The notes beneath the pieces were generated by a model, which saw nothing but the letters and a program-made list of their open reading frames with translations, was not told the origin of the DNA and made no database searches. The translations under genes and the position numbers were made by a program. Shown piece by piece: positions 8,956 to 16,680 of a DNA stretch of 43,394 nucleotides. Source of the DNA: Actinomycetota bacterium (GTDB lineage: Bacteria > Actinomycetota > Acidimicrobiia > IMCC26256 > PALSA-555); NCBI GenBank assembly GCA_016870355.1, contig VGBR01000015.1:1-43394 (forward strand), given 5' to 3'. The number at the start of each line of letters is the position of its first letter. The first letter of the stretch is position 1.

Positions 8956-9677
8956 ACATCGCGATCGTGCAAGCCCGAATGAGCTCGTCACGTCTTCCGG
9001 GCAAGGTGTTGCGGAACCTCGGGAGCCGTCCGGTGCTTTCGTGGGTGTTGCGCGCGGCGCTAGTAAGCGAGGTGTTCGACGATCTCGTCGTCGCTACCAG
9101 CACTCGCGGTGACGATGACGCGGTGGCTTCGCTGGCCTCAATTGAGGGCGCGCGGTGCGTCCGCGGCCCTTTAGATGACGTGCTCACGCGCTTCCTCATG
9201 GCCCTTGAAGGCGTGGACGTCGCAACGGTGGCAAGGTTCACTGCCGATTGTCCGTTGCTGGATCCCGACATCATCAAGATGGCTGTGCAAGCGTTCAATC
9301 CTGACGAGATGGACTACTTGGGTACGACGGTGCCTCCACGAACCCTTCCACGAGGCCTCGACGTCGAAGTGTTCTCGCCAGAGGCGCTCCGGCGAGCGGA
9401 TCAGCTCGCGACAGGACCCCATCGTTCCCACGTGACCTCGTACCTGTACCGACATCCCGAGGACTTCCGAGTCACCGGACTCACGTTCAGCCCGCCGGCT
9501 GACGATCTCCGAGTCACGCTCGACACCGAGGAAGACGCAGAGCTCTTGGACCGCTTGGTCGAGGAACTCGGTGATCAACCGCCGAATTGGCGCGACATCG
9601 TTGGTCTGCTCAGAAGCCGTCCTGACCTCGCCGAGCTGAATGCCCGCGTCGTTCAGAAGGGCTTCGACGAAAGCTGA
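8952..9677 (+). CDS. SpsF-type cytidylyltransferase (probable CMP-nonulosonate synthetase)
   Basis: 241 residues, GT-A-like nucleotidyltransferase. The N-terminus IAIVQARMSSSRLPGKVL is the CTP-binding signature of SpsF/NeuA proteins (COG1861 type). VRGPLDDVLTRF and FTADCPLLDPD give the rest of the active site. In pseudaminic acid pathways a protein of this type takes the place of PseF, activating the sugar with CMP. It is the last gene of the plus-strand pse run and meets the pseI gene tail to tail with only 27 bases between. The exact sugar is inferred from the neighbours. Confidence 0.83.
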   Translation: MNIAIVQARMSSSRLPGKVLRNLGSRPVLSWVLRAALVSEVFDDLVVATSTRGDDDAVASLASIEGARCVRGPLDDVLTRFLMALEGVDVATVARFTADCPLLDPDIIKMAVQAFNPDEMDYLGTTVPPRTLPRGLDVEVFSPEALRRADQLATGPHRSHVTSYLYRHPEDFRVTGLTFSPPADDLRVTLDTEEDAELLDRLVEELGDQPPNWRDIVGLLRSRPDLAELNARVVQKGFDES

Positions 9678-9704
9678 CGAGCCCGGAGGTCGCAGCTCGC
9701 GCGC

Positions 9705-10793
9705 TCACCGCCCGCTCGGCGTGAGCTCGCCTCCCAGTAGCTCCCACGAGAGTGGGGTTCCCGGTTCGATGTCGCGAGGAGCCTTTCGACCGATCACCGC
9801 GTCGAGATGCTTCGGAGGCAATCCGTCTCCGGGCCGAATGGCTCGGACATTCGCGGTCGTGAACGCTTCGCCGGCTCGTACGGCTTCGACGACGAAGAGT
9901 GACCGCCGAAACGCGAGGCTGGCCATCTCACTCGGAGATGGTCCGTACCGAACGCTCCCCCGCACCCGCTCCGCTTCGCGCACGGCATCGACCACGGCAC
10001 GAAATTCTTCGGGTTCGAGTGAGAAGGCACTGTCAGGGCCCGGATCTTCACGCGAGAAGGCGAGGTGCTTCTCCAAGAGAGATGCGCCGAGTCCAACTGC
10101 GACGATCGCCGCGTTCGTCTCGAGCGTGTGATCGGACAATCCCACGGGAAGCTGCCATGTGCGGATCATGTCCGGGATGGTGCTGAGATCCATCTCCTCC
10201 GAGGGAGCGGGATACGAACTGTTGCACCGAAGGAGGGCAACGCCACCAGCACCTGCATCTCTCGCCGCCGCCACCGCTTCATCAATCTCGTCGAATGAAG
10301 CCATTCCAGTGGAGATGATCACAGGCTTGCCAGTCGACGACACTTCTCGGATGAGCGCAAGGTCGAGCAACTCGAACGAGGCAATCTTGTACGCCGGCAC
10401 GTCAAGCGCGCGAAGAAACGCCACTGCCGAACTGTCGAACGGTGTCGAGAAGAAGTCGAGCCCCTCTGCCTCTGCGAGCTCTTTGAGCGGCTCGTGCCAC
10501 TCCCACGGAGTGCTCGCCTCGCTGTACAGATCGTGCAGTTGCCGTCCCTCCCAGATCGTGCCTGGACCGATGCGGAACCATGGCTGGTCAGAACGCAAGG
10601 TCATCGTGTCGGGCGTGTACGTCTGGAGCTTCACGGCGTCAGCGCCGACGTCGCGAGCGATGTGCACAAGATCACGAGCAAGGCCCAGATCCTGCTGGTG
10701 GTTGGCGGAGAGTTCGGCGACGATGTACGTCGGATGCGCAGGACCGACTCGACGTTGGCCGATCGAGATCTCAGGGAGCTGTTCACGCTTCAT
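9705..10793 (-). CDS. pseI: Pseudaminic acid synthase, PseI (NeuB family)
   Basis: 362 residues. It condenses the PseG product with phosphoenolpyruvate. The TIM-barrel shows IVAELSANHQQDL, VKLQTYTPDTMT, FSTPFDSSAVAF and KIASFELLD, plus GLSDHT and LEKHLAF with the metal-binding histidines. KIASFE and GPDSAFSLEP are the forms seen in PseI rather than sialic acid synthase (where KIPSGE is usual). The C-terminal 60 residues form the SAF antifreeze-like domain (NVRAIRPGDGLPPKHLDAVIG). Unlike the other pse genes it lies on the minus strand, divergent from the amidotransferase module. Confidence 0.94.
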   Translation of the reverse strand: MKREQLPEISIGQRRVGPAHPTYIVAELSANHQQDLGLARDLVHIARDVGADAVKLQTYTPDTMTLRSDQPWFRIGPGTIWEGRQLHDLYSEASTPWEWHEPLKELAEAEGLDFFSTPFDSSAVAFLRALDVPAYKIASFELLDLALIREVSSTGKPVIISTGMASFDEIDEAVAAARDAGAGGVALLRCNSSYPAPSEEMDLSTIPDMIRTWQLPVGLSDHTLETNAAIVAVGLGASLLEKHLAFSREDPGPDSAFSLEPEEFRAVVDAVREAERVRGSVRYGPSPSEMASLAFRRSLFVVEAVRAGEAFTTANVRAIRPGDGLPPKHLDAVIGRKAPRDIEPGTPLSWELLGGELTPSGR

Positions 10794-10926
10794 TGAGCAA
10801 CTCGTCTGAAGGGAACGCAGGGTTGGGTGTCCCTTCCAACCCGGAGGGCGCCATCGCTATCATTCTAACCGCCGTCTGGCGGGCGTCCTTCGAGGAACGC
10901 ACCGTCGTGACTCTTGAGGAATCGCA
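10794..10926. promoter_or_regulatory. Divergent control region between pseI and the amidotransferase gene
   Basis: 133 bases hold the starts of two opposite transcription units. A perfect 7-bp inverted repeat with a 9-base loop lies at 10820-10842 (GGGTTGG/CCAACCC), and a 5-bp one with a 4-base loop at 10869-10882. A possible -10 box for the plus-strand unit is TATCAT at 10858-10863, with only a weak -35 match about 18 bases upstream. A GAGGA sequence a few bases before 10927 serves as ribosome-binding site. The repeats could be an operator; promoter calls are tentative. Confidence 0.35.
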
Positions 10927-12084
10927 ATGATCAGGTACTGCCGACGATGTGTGATGCCGGAGACCAAGCCCGACATCTTCTTCGACGACAACTGGATCTG
11001 CAGCGCCTGCCGCCACTTCGAGCAACGCGAAGAAGTTGATTGGGAGGCGCGATACAACGAGCTTCTTCAGGTCCTCGATCGATACCGCTCATCCGACGGC
11101 AGCAACTACGACTGCATCGTGCCGTGCAGCGGTGGCAAGGACAGCACATATCAAGTGCTTCGGATGCTCGAACTCGGCATGAACCCGCTGTGCGTCACCG
11201 CGACCACGGACAAGTTGACCGCGATCGGCCGACGCAACATCGAGAACATCAAGAACTTGGGTGTCGACTACCTCGAGATGTCAACCAATCCGGTCGTCCG
11301 CCGCCGCATCAACCGCTTGGCACTGACCGAGGTGGGCGATATCTCCTGGCCCGAACACGTCGCCATCTTCACGGTTCCGGTGCGAATTGCGGTGCAACTG
11401 GGCATTCGGCTCATCGTATGGGGCGAGAACTCCCAGAACGAGTACGGCGGCCCAGCGACAGCGGCGGACGACAGCGCTTTGACTCGACGCTGGCTCGAGG
11501 AGTTCGGCGGATTGCTGGGTTTGCGAGTTTCAGACCTGCTCGGACAAGAAGAGATCGAATCGCGTCATCTGATCCAGTACACGTATCCATCCGATGTCGA
11601 GCTCGCGAATGTCGGTGTCACTGGGATCTTCCTCGGATACTTCCTGCCGTGGGATGGATGGGCGAACGCGCTTGTGAGCCAAGCACACGGCCTCGAGACC
11701 TACTCACGGGTTGTCGAGGGCTCGCTCGTGAACTACGAGAATCTCGACAATGCGCAGACCGGGATCCACGACTACTTCAAGTTCTTGAAGTACGGATTCG
11801 GACGGGCTACTGACCTGGCGTGCATGCACATTCGTCGCGGACGGTTCCGGCGCGAGGACGCCATCAACCTCGTTCGCATGCACGAGGGGCGCTTCCCCTG
11901 GACGTACCTCGGTGTCGCCCTTGAAGAAATTCTTGACGACATCGGTATGAGCCTCGAAGAGTTCCGACAGGTCTGCGATCGATTCACCAACCGGAAGCTG
12001 TTCGTGCAGGATCGCCATGGTGAGCTCGTACGGGATGAGCATGGCGACCTGACGAAGGTCAACTACGACAACGTGCCGGGATGA
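10927..12084 (+). CDS. N-acetyl sugar amidotransferase (PseA/WbpG family)
   Basis: 385 residues. The PP-loop ATP pyrophosphatase motif is clear (IVPCSGGKDSTYQ, about residues 63-75), and an N-terminal CRRCVMP...ICSAC pair of Cys motifs probably binds zinc. This is the layout of the N-acetyl sugar amidotransferases (WbpG, PseA) that turn an acetamido group into an acetamidino group with ATP and ammonia. Ammonia would come from the HisH-HisF pair encoded directly downstream; the stop overlaps the hisH start (ATGA). The likely substrate is a pseudaminic acid intermediate or product, inferred from neighbours. The start is well supported by a GAGGA ribosome-binding site. Confidence 0.9.
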   Translation: MIRYCRRCVMPETKPDIFFDDNWICSACRHFEQREEVDWEARYNELLQVLDRYRSSDGSNYDCIVPCSGGKDSTYQVLRMLELGMNPLCVTATTDKLTAIGRRNIENIKNLGVDYLEMSTNPVVRRRINRLALTEVGDISWPEHVAIFTVPVRIAVQLGIRLIVWGENSQNEYGGPATAADDSALTRRWLEEFGGLLGLRVSDLLGQEEIESRHLIQYTYPSDVELANVGVTGIFLGYFLPWDGWANALVSQAHGLETYSRVVEGSLVNYENLDNAQTGIHDYFKFLKYGFGRATDLACMHIRRGRFRREDAINLVRMHEGRFPWTYLGVALEEILDDIGMSLEEFRQVCDRFTNRKLFVQDRHGELVRDEHGDLTKVNYDNVPG

Positions 12085-12701
12085 TGAACCGAGTCGCCAT
12101 CATCGACTACGGGATGTGCAACCTCGATTCAGTGCAACGCGCGCTCGAAGAGTGTGGAGCGTCTGCAACGATCACGGACGAACCGGCTGATCTTGACCAC
12201 GCTGATCGCATCGTCTTGCCTGGGGTGGGCGCGTTCGGCGATGCGATGGCCAGGATGAGGGCTCGGGGCCTCGACACAGCTCTCAAGGAGCTGGTGCTCG
12301 GCGACGGGGTTCCTTTTCTTGGCATCTGCCTCGGCATGCAGATGATCGCAACGGTCGGCGAGGAAGGCGGAGAGACGCCAGGGCTCGGATGGATCGACGG
12401 GGTCGTGCGACGCCTGCAACCCAACGCCGTCGACCGTCGAATACCGCACATTGGTTGGAATGAGGTCGAAGCCCGTGGATCGTCGACGCTCCTCCAAGGC
12501 ATCCCGCCGCGTTCCGACTTCTACTTCGTGCACAGCTACCACCTCGACTGTGACGTAGACGCCGATTCCGCTGGCGTGACCCCGTATTGCGGCGAGTTCA
12601 CATCTGTCGTCGAGCGCGGTGCGATCTTTGGCGTGCAGTTCCATCCTGAGAAAAGTCAGCAACATGGCTTTCGGGTGCTCAAGAACTTCCTCGCCTACTA
12701 G
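12081..12701 (+). CDS. hisH: HisH-type glutamine amidotransferase, accessory paralogue
   Basis: 206 residues, class I glutamine amidotransferase. The nucleophile elbow is FLGICLGMQM (Cys at about residue 82) and the His/Glu pair is in QFHPEKSQQHG near the C-terminus, so the triad is complete. The N-terminus VAIIDYGMCNLDSV and VLPGVGAFGDAM are HisH-like. It should release ammonia from glutamine for the HisF-like partner. It lies between the sugar amidotransferase and the hisF-like gene, with no other his gene in the window, so it probably serves the glycan pathway and not histidine synthesis (the WbpG/HisH2/HisF2 arrangement known from Pseudomonas O-antigen). Confidence 0.9.
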   Translation: MMNRVAIIDYGMCNLDSVQRALEECGASATITDEPADLDHADRIVLPGVGAFGDAMARMRARGLDTALKELVLGDGVPFLGICLGMQMIATVGEEGGETPGLGWIDGVVRRLQPNAVDRRIPHIGWNEVEARGSSTLLQGIPPRSDFYFVHSYHLDCDVDADSAGVTPYCGEFTSVVERGAIFGVQFHPEKSQQHGFRVLKNFLAY

Positions 12702-12704
12702 CCA

Positions 12705-13463
12705 TTGCTCAAAGCGCGGATCATCCCGACCCTTCTCTATCGGGACTTCGGTCTGGTCAAAGGGATTCGGTTCGATCCGAACCGAGCAGTGGGTAGCCCG
12801 ATGCAAGCCATCAAGGTTTACAACCTCCGCGGCGTCGACGAGCTCATCTTCCTCGACATCACTGCGACGCTCCAGGGCCGCCGACCCGAGTTCGCGTTGA
12901 TCGACGATCTCGCAGACGAATGCTTCATGCCACTCACGGTCGGGGGTGGCGTTCGGTCCGTGGAGGATGTGCGCGGCCTTCTGGAGGTGGGAGCAGACAA
13001 GGTCGCCGTGAACACCGCTGCGGTCGAGTATCCGGAGCTGGTGCAGGAGGGAGCCGATCGGTTCGGGTCGCAGTGCATCGTCGTCTCGATCGACACCAAG
13101 ATCGGATCTGATGGGCGAAACACCGTCTGGACTAGGTCAGGAACCCAGCCCACGGGCCGTGACCCCGTTGAATTGGCAGTCGAAGTCGCCGAGCACGGCG
13201 CTGGGGAGATTCTTCTCACCTCCATCGATCGCGATGGCACGATGGATGGATACGACCTCGCGATGATTCGCGAGATCACCCAGGCCGTTTCCATACCGGT
13301 CATCGCGTCGGGCGGCGCTGGGAACTACGAACACATGGCTCGCGCAATCCTCGACGGTGAATCGTCGGCCGTGGCGGCGGCAAGCATGTTCCATTTCACC
13401 GAACAGACGCCGCGTGAAGCAAAGGTCTATCTTCGCGAACAGAACATCCCGGTGAGGCTCTGA
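12705..13463 (+). CDS. hisF: HisF-type cyclase subunit lacking catalytic Asp11
   Basis: 252 residues from a TTG, three bases after hisH. The (beta/alpha)8 barrel is readable throughout (LIFLDITAT, LTVGGGVRSVED, GADKVAVNTAAVE, GEILLTSIDRDGT, VIASGGAGNYEH). Compared from memory with Thermotoga HisF, the ammonia-gate residues Arg5, Glu46, Lys99 and Glu167 are kept and the second catalytic Asp (in VVSIDTK) is present, but position 11, the essential Asp of true HisF, is Leu (RIIPTLLYRDFG). This suggests that the barrel acts as an ammonia conduit to the sugar amidotransferase and does not cyclise the histidine intermediate. Confidence 0.88.
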   Translation: MLKARIIPTLLYRDFGLVKGIRFDPNRAVGSPMQAIKVYNLRGVDELIFLDITATLQGRRPEFALIDDLADECFMPLTVGGGVRSVEDVRGLLEVGADKVAVNTAAVEYPELVQEGADRFGSQCIVVSIDTKIGSDGRNTVWTRSGTQPTGRDPVELAVEVAEHGAGEILLTSIDRDGTMDGYDLAMIREITQAVSIPVIASGGAGNYEHMARAILDGESSAVAAASMFHFTEQTPREAKVYLREQNIPVRL

Positions 13464-13467
13464 TGAT

Positions 13468-14091
13468 ATGAGTGACGACAACCAGACAGACGAAGCGGCT
13501 CGACTCGAGGATCTTTGGGCAGGCGACTTCGGGGACGCATATGTCGATCGCAATGCGGACAGTTACGAGCACCGCCGCGGATTCTGGGAGTCTCTGCTCG
13601 ACGAGTTTCCTTGTCACGAGGCGTTGGAGATCGGCTGCAATGTCGGCGGCAACTTGAGATGGCTGGCGAGCAAGATCGAACCCTCAAACATTTGCGGGAT
13701 AGACATCAATGAGAAGTCACTTCGAGCGATGCGCGAGCGCGTCCCCGGCGCAGTCGCGGTCTCTACACCCGCACGGCAGCTGCCCTTCCGTGACCGGCAG
13801 TTCGACCTGGTGTTCACGATGGGAGTGCTCATCCACCAACCGGAAGACAGTCTTCCGTTCGTCATGGACGAGATGGTCCGGTGCTCAAGGAAGTGGGTGT
13901 TCTGCGGCGAATACTTCGCTACTCAGACCGAAGAGGTTCCCTACCGCGACCAGTCCGGAGCGCTCTTCAGGCGTGACTATGGGAGCTTGTTTTCGGCGCG
14001 CTTTCCGACGCTCAGTCTCGTCCAGTCAGGATTTCTAGGCCGCGACGACGGTTGGGACGACGTGACTTGGTGGATCTTCGAACGTTCTTAG
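13468..14091 (+). CDS. Pseudaminic acid biosynthesis-associated methylase
   Basis: 207 residues, class I SAM methyltransferase. Motif I is ALEIGCNVGGNLRWL and motif IV FDLVFTMGVLIHQPED. The N-terminal LWAGDFGDAYVDRN signature is typical of the small methylase family associated with pseudaminic acid clusters (TIGR03587, as I recall it). It is the last gene of the amidotransferase-hisH-hisF run, four bases after hisF, and meets the following minus-strand operon with overlapping stops. It probably methylates the modified nonulosonic acid or its amidino group; the site is unknown. Confidence 0.85.
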   Translation: MSDDNQTDEAARLEDLWAGDFGDAYVDRNADSYEHRRGFWESLLDEFPCHEALEIGCNVGGNLRWLASKIEPSNICGIDINEKSLRAMRERVPGAVAVSTPARQLPFRDRQFDLVFTMGVLIHQPEDSLPFVMDEMVRCSRKWVFCGEYFATQTEEVPYRDQSGALFRRDYGSLFSARFPTLSLVQSGFLGRDDGWDDVTWWIFERS

Positions 14092-15029
14092 AATTGGCGC
14101 TGGCTCTTTACAGCAACCAGGAGAGCCAGCCAGAACGAACCCGTCCCCATTGATCGGAAATCGTCGCGGGGAAAGACCTCATACGTCGTCTCGGTGTCAA
14201 GGTCGAGTAGTTCGTGAAGGGCCCCATAGTCACGCGGATACCGGTGGTAGTCGTAGGGGTGATCTGGACCGTGGAGCTCAAAGTGAACGACTGCATTCGA
14301 AGCTATCCGGTGCATCTCGCGGACCACGCCAGCAACCTCGGTGTGCGGCACGTGCACGAGCACACCGCTCGTGAAGACGACATCGACAGACGCCCCACCC
14401 CAGTCGTCGAGCGCGTACAAGCTGGATGCGGAAAGCGTCGCGCTCGGAACTTCGCGTCTCGCGAGCGACAATGCGGATTCGTTCACATCGATCCCTGCGA
14501 TGTTGGCGCTCGGTGCGACATCTGCAAGAGCTCGGAGATTCCGTCCCGCGCCACAGCCGATTTCGAGAAATGAATTGCCAAGCGGGGCGAGCACACCCGC
14601 GAGCCAGCGACTAACCGCCCACGCGTTGGCGTCCTGCTGTTCGATCGGCAGATGCTCGTGGTATTCCTGGATCTCGGCCCACGACTGCTCACGGCTTGCT
14701 ACTTCATCCTTGCTGTCGAGTGGTATGAGGAAATGCGCCTCGCCGTAGTTTGCAACGCCGAACTCTCCGGTCGGAACAACGCGGGACAACTGATATGTCG
14801 CGCTCTCGGTAGTTCGATCCTTGAGCACCGCTGTACACACGTCATATCCGCGTCCAAGGAGAAAGTGAGCTGTTCGCCGAACTCTTGAGCGGGGATCGCG
14901 TCGCCGGAGCCAGAGGGACTGACCATCTACTGGTAGAAGGACAACCGTGGAAGGAGAGCCAAGATCTTCGTAGAGCGCGTTCGGCAGACTCATGCGATCA
15001 GCATCAATCGCTACGGTCCGTGCCGACAT
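14088..15029 (-). CDS. SAM-dependent methyltransferase with N-terminal extension
   Basis: 313 residues. The methyltransferase domain begins near residue 150: FLEIGCGAGRNLRALADV is motif I, VDVVFTSGVLVHVPHTEV motif IV. This domain looks related to the neighbouring pseudaminic-associated methylase (same GxxxxNLRxLA and TxGVLxHxP patterns). The first 120 residues are a separate region of unknown fold. Its ATG overlaps the stop of the gene upstream, and it is the last of four minus-strand genes starting with the ABC exporter. A glycan-methylating role is inferred. Confidence 0.75.
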   Translation of the reverse strand: MSARTVAIDADRMSLPNALYEDLGSPSTVVLLPVDGQSLWLRRRDPRSRVRRTAHFLLGRGYDVCTAVLKDRTTESATYQLSRVVPTGEFGVANYGEAHFLIPLDSKDEVASREQSWAEIQEYHEHLPIEQQDANAWAVSRWLAGVLAPLGNSFLEIGCGAGRNLRALADVAPSANIAGIDVNESALSLARREVPSATLSASSLYALDDWGGASVDVVFTSGVLVHVPHTEVAGVVREMHRIASNAVVHFELHGPDHPYDYHRYPRDYGALHELLDLDTETTYEVFPRDDFRSMGTGSFWLALLVAVKSQRQF

Positions 15030-15823
15030 CAGGAGTGAGATCCGCTAATGAGGCCCGCACGATTCGTCGCGAATACGAGCGGCTTCGCGTTTGGCGCGGC
15101 CAATCGATCTGCACCCAACGACACCCACCGACCTGCTCCCAGGTCTTTGACAACCCACCGTTCCCGCCGAACACCGAACGCGGGGAGCACCGTCGACGCG
15201 CTTGTCAGAACAACACCATCCTCGTCATAGACGCGCAACTCAGACGTCACAGATCGCGCCGTTGGGTTTATTTGGAACGCCTCTACGAACTCTGCAAGCT
15301 CCGTGTCGATAAGCAGCGTTGACCGCCATTCTTCAAGCGGGCCGCCTCCTGCCCACGCCTCGGTCTGCGGATGGACAAGCGCCAGAAAGCCCATCTCGGG
15401 CTCGTGATAGAGAGCGTAGAAATGAGGGGTCAGCCGCCCCAAATGTTGATCGTGTCGGGTGAAGAACGATGTGGGACGAAGACTCACGTGAACCGTGCCC
15501 CACGGCGGGAGCTCTGTTCCAAAGAGTTGGGTGATTTCCGCCTCGACAGCCCCGAAAGCCGGCACGGTTAAGGTCTGACGACCGAACTTTGCGCCGTCGG
15601 ATCCACGGCACTCGACTGTATAGCGATAGCTCTGAGCCCCACGCGGCGCGTACAACGACGGAAAGTTCACGAAGCTGAAGGTCGTGGTGCGCAAGGCGTC
15701 ATGGATATACAACTGGATGACAGGACCGGCAATGTTCATGCCTCGCGGCAGATGGCGGGCCTTCCAACCTCGCGCGCGAGTCAGCGCCCGACCCGCGCTT
15801 CGTCTGAGCAGCCTGGCGCTCAC
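15029..15823 (-). CDS. Unrecognised beta-rich protein B (pairs with protein A)
   Basis: 264 residues; I do not recognise the family. No signal peptide or membrane helix is evident after a basic N-terminus. The sequence alternates short hydrophobic strands and polar turns as in beta-sandwich proteins (for example SELRVYDEDGVVLTSAS). It contains HLGRLTPHFYALYH near residue 125, matched by HSLSPHYYA in the upstream protein, and both have a VxDxxGxVVxS strand pair, so the two are probably distant relatives. GTG start overlaps the stop of protein A (GTGA) and its own stop overlaps the methyltransferase start. Context suggests a role in the glycan or its carrier; function unknown. Confidence 0.6.
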   Translation of the reverse strand: MSARLLRRSAGRALTRARGWKARHLPRGMNIAGPVIQLYIHDALRTTTFSFVNFPSLYAPRGAQSYRYTVECRGSDGAKFGRQTLTVPAFGAVEAEITQLFGTELPPWGTVHVSLRPTSFFTRHDQHLGRLTPHFYALYHEPEMGFLALVHPQTEAWAGGGPLEEWRSTLLIDTELAEFVEAFQINPTARSVTSELRVYDEDGVVLTSASTVLPAFGVRRERWVVKDLGAGRWVSLGADRLAAPNAKPLVFATNRAGLISGSHS

Positions 15824-16644
15824 GCTTGCGACCTGACGTCACCAAGACCAGGAAATAGAAGCGCCTCGTCCCGAACCCGCTCTAGGCGGCTTGCGTAGTA
15901 GTGCGGCGAAAGCGAGTGCTCGATAGCGCAGGCCCCGGTCGTCTCATTGAACAAGAGCGTGAAGATCGCGAAAGAGCCGGCCCCGCCCCGCGCGACCACA
16001 TCAAAGAACACAGGCTTCGCGGACAACGGCCTGCCCGCTACAGCCTCTCGCACGTCAAAGATAACTACATCGTGGTCTCGAACGACCCGCTCATCGCTCG
16101 CGACGACAGTACCTTGATGGTCCAGAACCGTGATCTCGAGCGGTCGGCTTTGAAACCCACCGTTCTCCTCGATGGGGGAAGCAACGGTTGCGAACACGAT
16201 CCAACAAGCCAGCTCGGAACTCACCCATGCTTTGGGTGCAATAAGCACGATCGGTGATGGAGTCTTCCCCAACACGGGGACAGGAATCTGGTCATAGAGG
16301 AGTGTTGTAGCTGTCCGATGGGCTGGCACCTCGTATATGAGTTGGTGCTCCTGGGGGAAATACTCACGACCGGCCTTTTGCGAACACTGCGCAAGAACAA
16401 GGTGCTCTCCGTCGCTGCCGAGCTCCGGGCAGGTCTCTGCAGAAATCTCCAACATGCCTTCTGGCCTCACTTCACCAAATTCGGGATAGGTGGCCAGGAG
16501 TTTTCCCGCGCGATAGACAGATACGTCGACCGTCATTGATTCAAGCAAGTCATCGGTACCCGTGTCGCGAGCTGTATTCCGCATGAGGGCGCGCGCTCGA
16601 AAGCCGATTGAGTGACACGATGCAAAGAGGAACTGCCCGATCAC
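15820..16644 (-). CDS. Unrecognised beta-rich protein A (pairs with protein B)
   Basis: 274 residues from a GTG preceded by GGAG. The family is not recognised. Several likely beta-strands (MTVDVSVYRAGKLLATYP, LEITVLDHQGTVVAS, VVIFDVREAV) and a C-terminal IEHSLSPHYYASRL motif are visible. The last motif and the DHQG hairpin have counterparts in the next gene. Translation is coupled to that gene by a GTGA overlap, and the ABC exporter ends 36 bases upstream, so all four minus-strand genes probably form one operon. A possible sugar-binding or modification role is only a guess from context. Confidence 0.6.
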   Translation of the reverse strand: MIGQFLFASCHSIGFRARALMRNTARDTGTDDLLESMTVDVSVYRAGKLLATYPEFGEVRPEGMLEISAETCPELGSDGEHLVLAQCSQKAGREYFPQEHQLIYEVPAHRTATTLLYDQIPVPVLGKTPSPIVLIAPKAWVSSELACWIVFATVASPIEENGGFQSRPLEITVLDHQGTVVASDERVVRDHDVVIFDVREAVAGRPLSAKPVFFDVVARGGAGSFAIFTLLFNETTGACAIEHSLSPHYYASRLERVRDEALLFPGLGDVRSQA

Positions 16645-16680
16645 GAAACTCCGTTTCAGACCTCTTGGGTACTAGACACC

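Noticed and set aside
12081-13463. hisH-hisF as part of a histidine operon
   Set aside because: No other his genes are near, the HisF-like protein lacks Asp11 and both follow a sugar amidotransferase, so an accessory ammonia-supply role is preferred.
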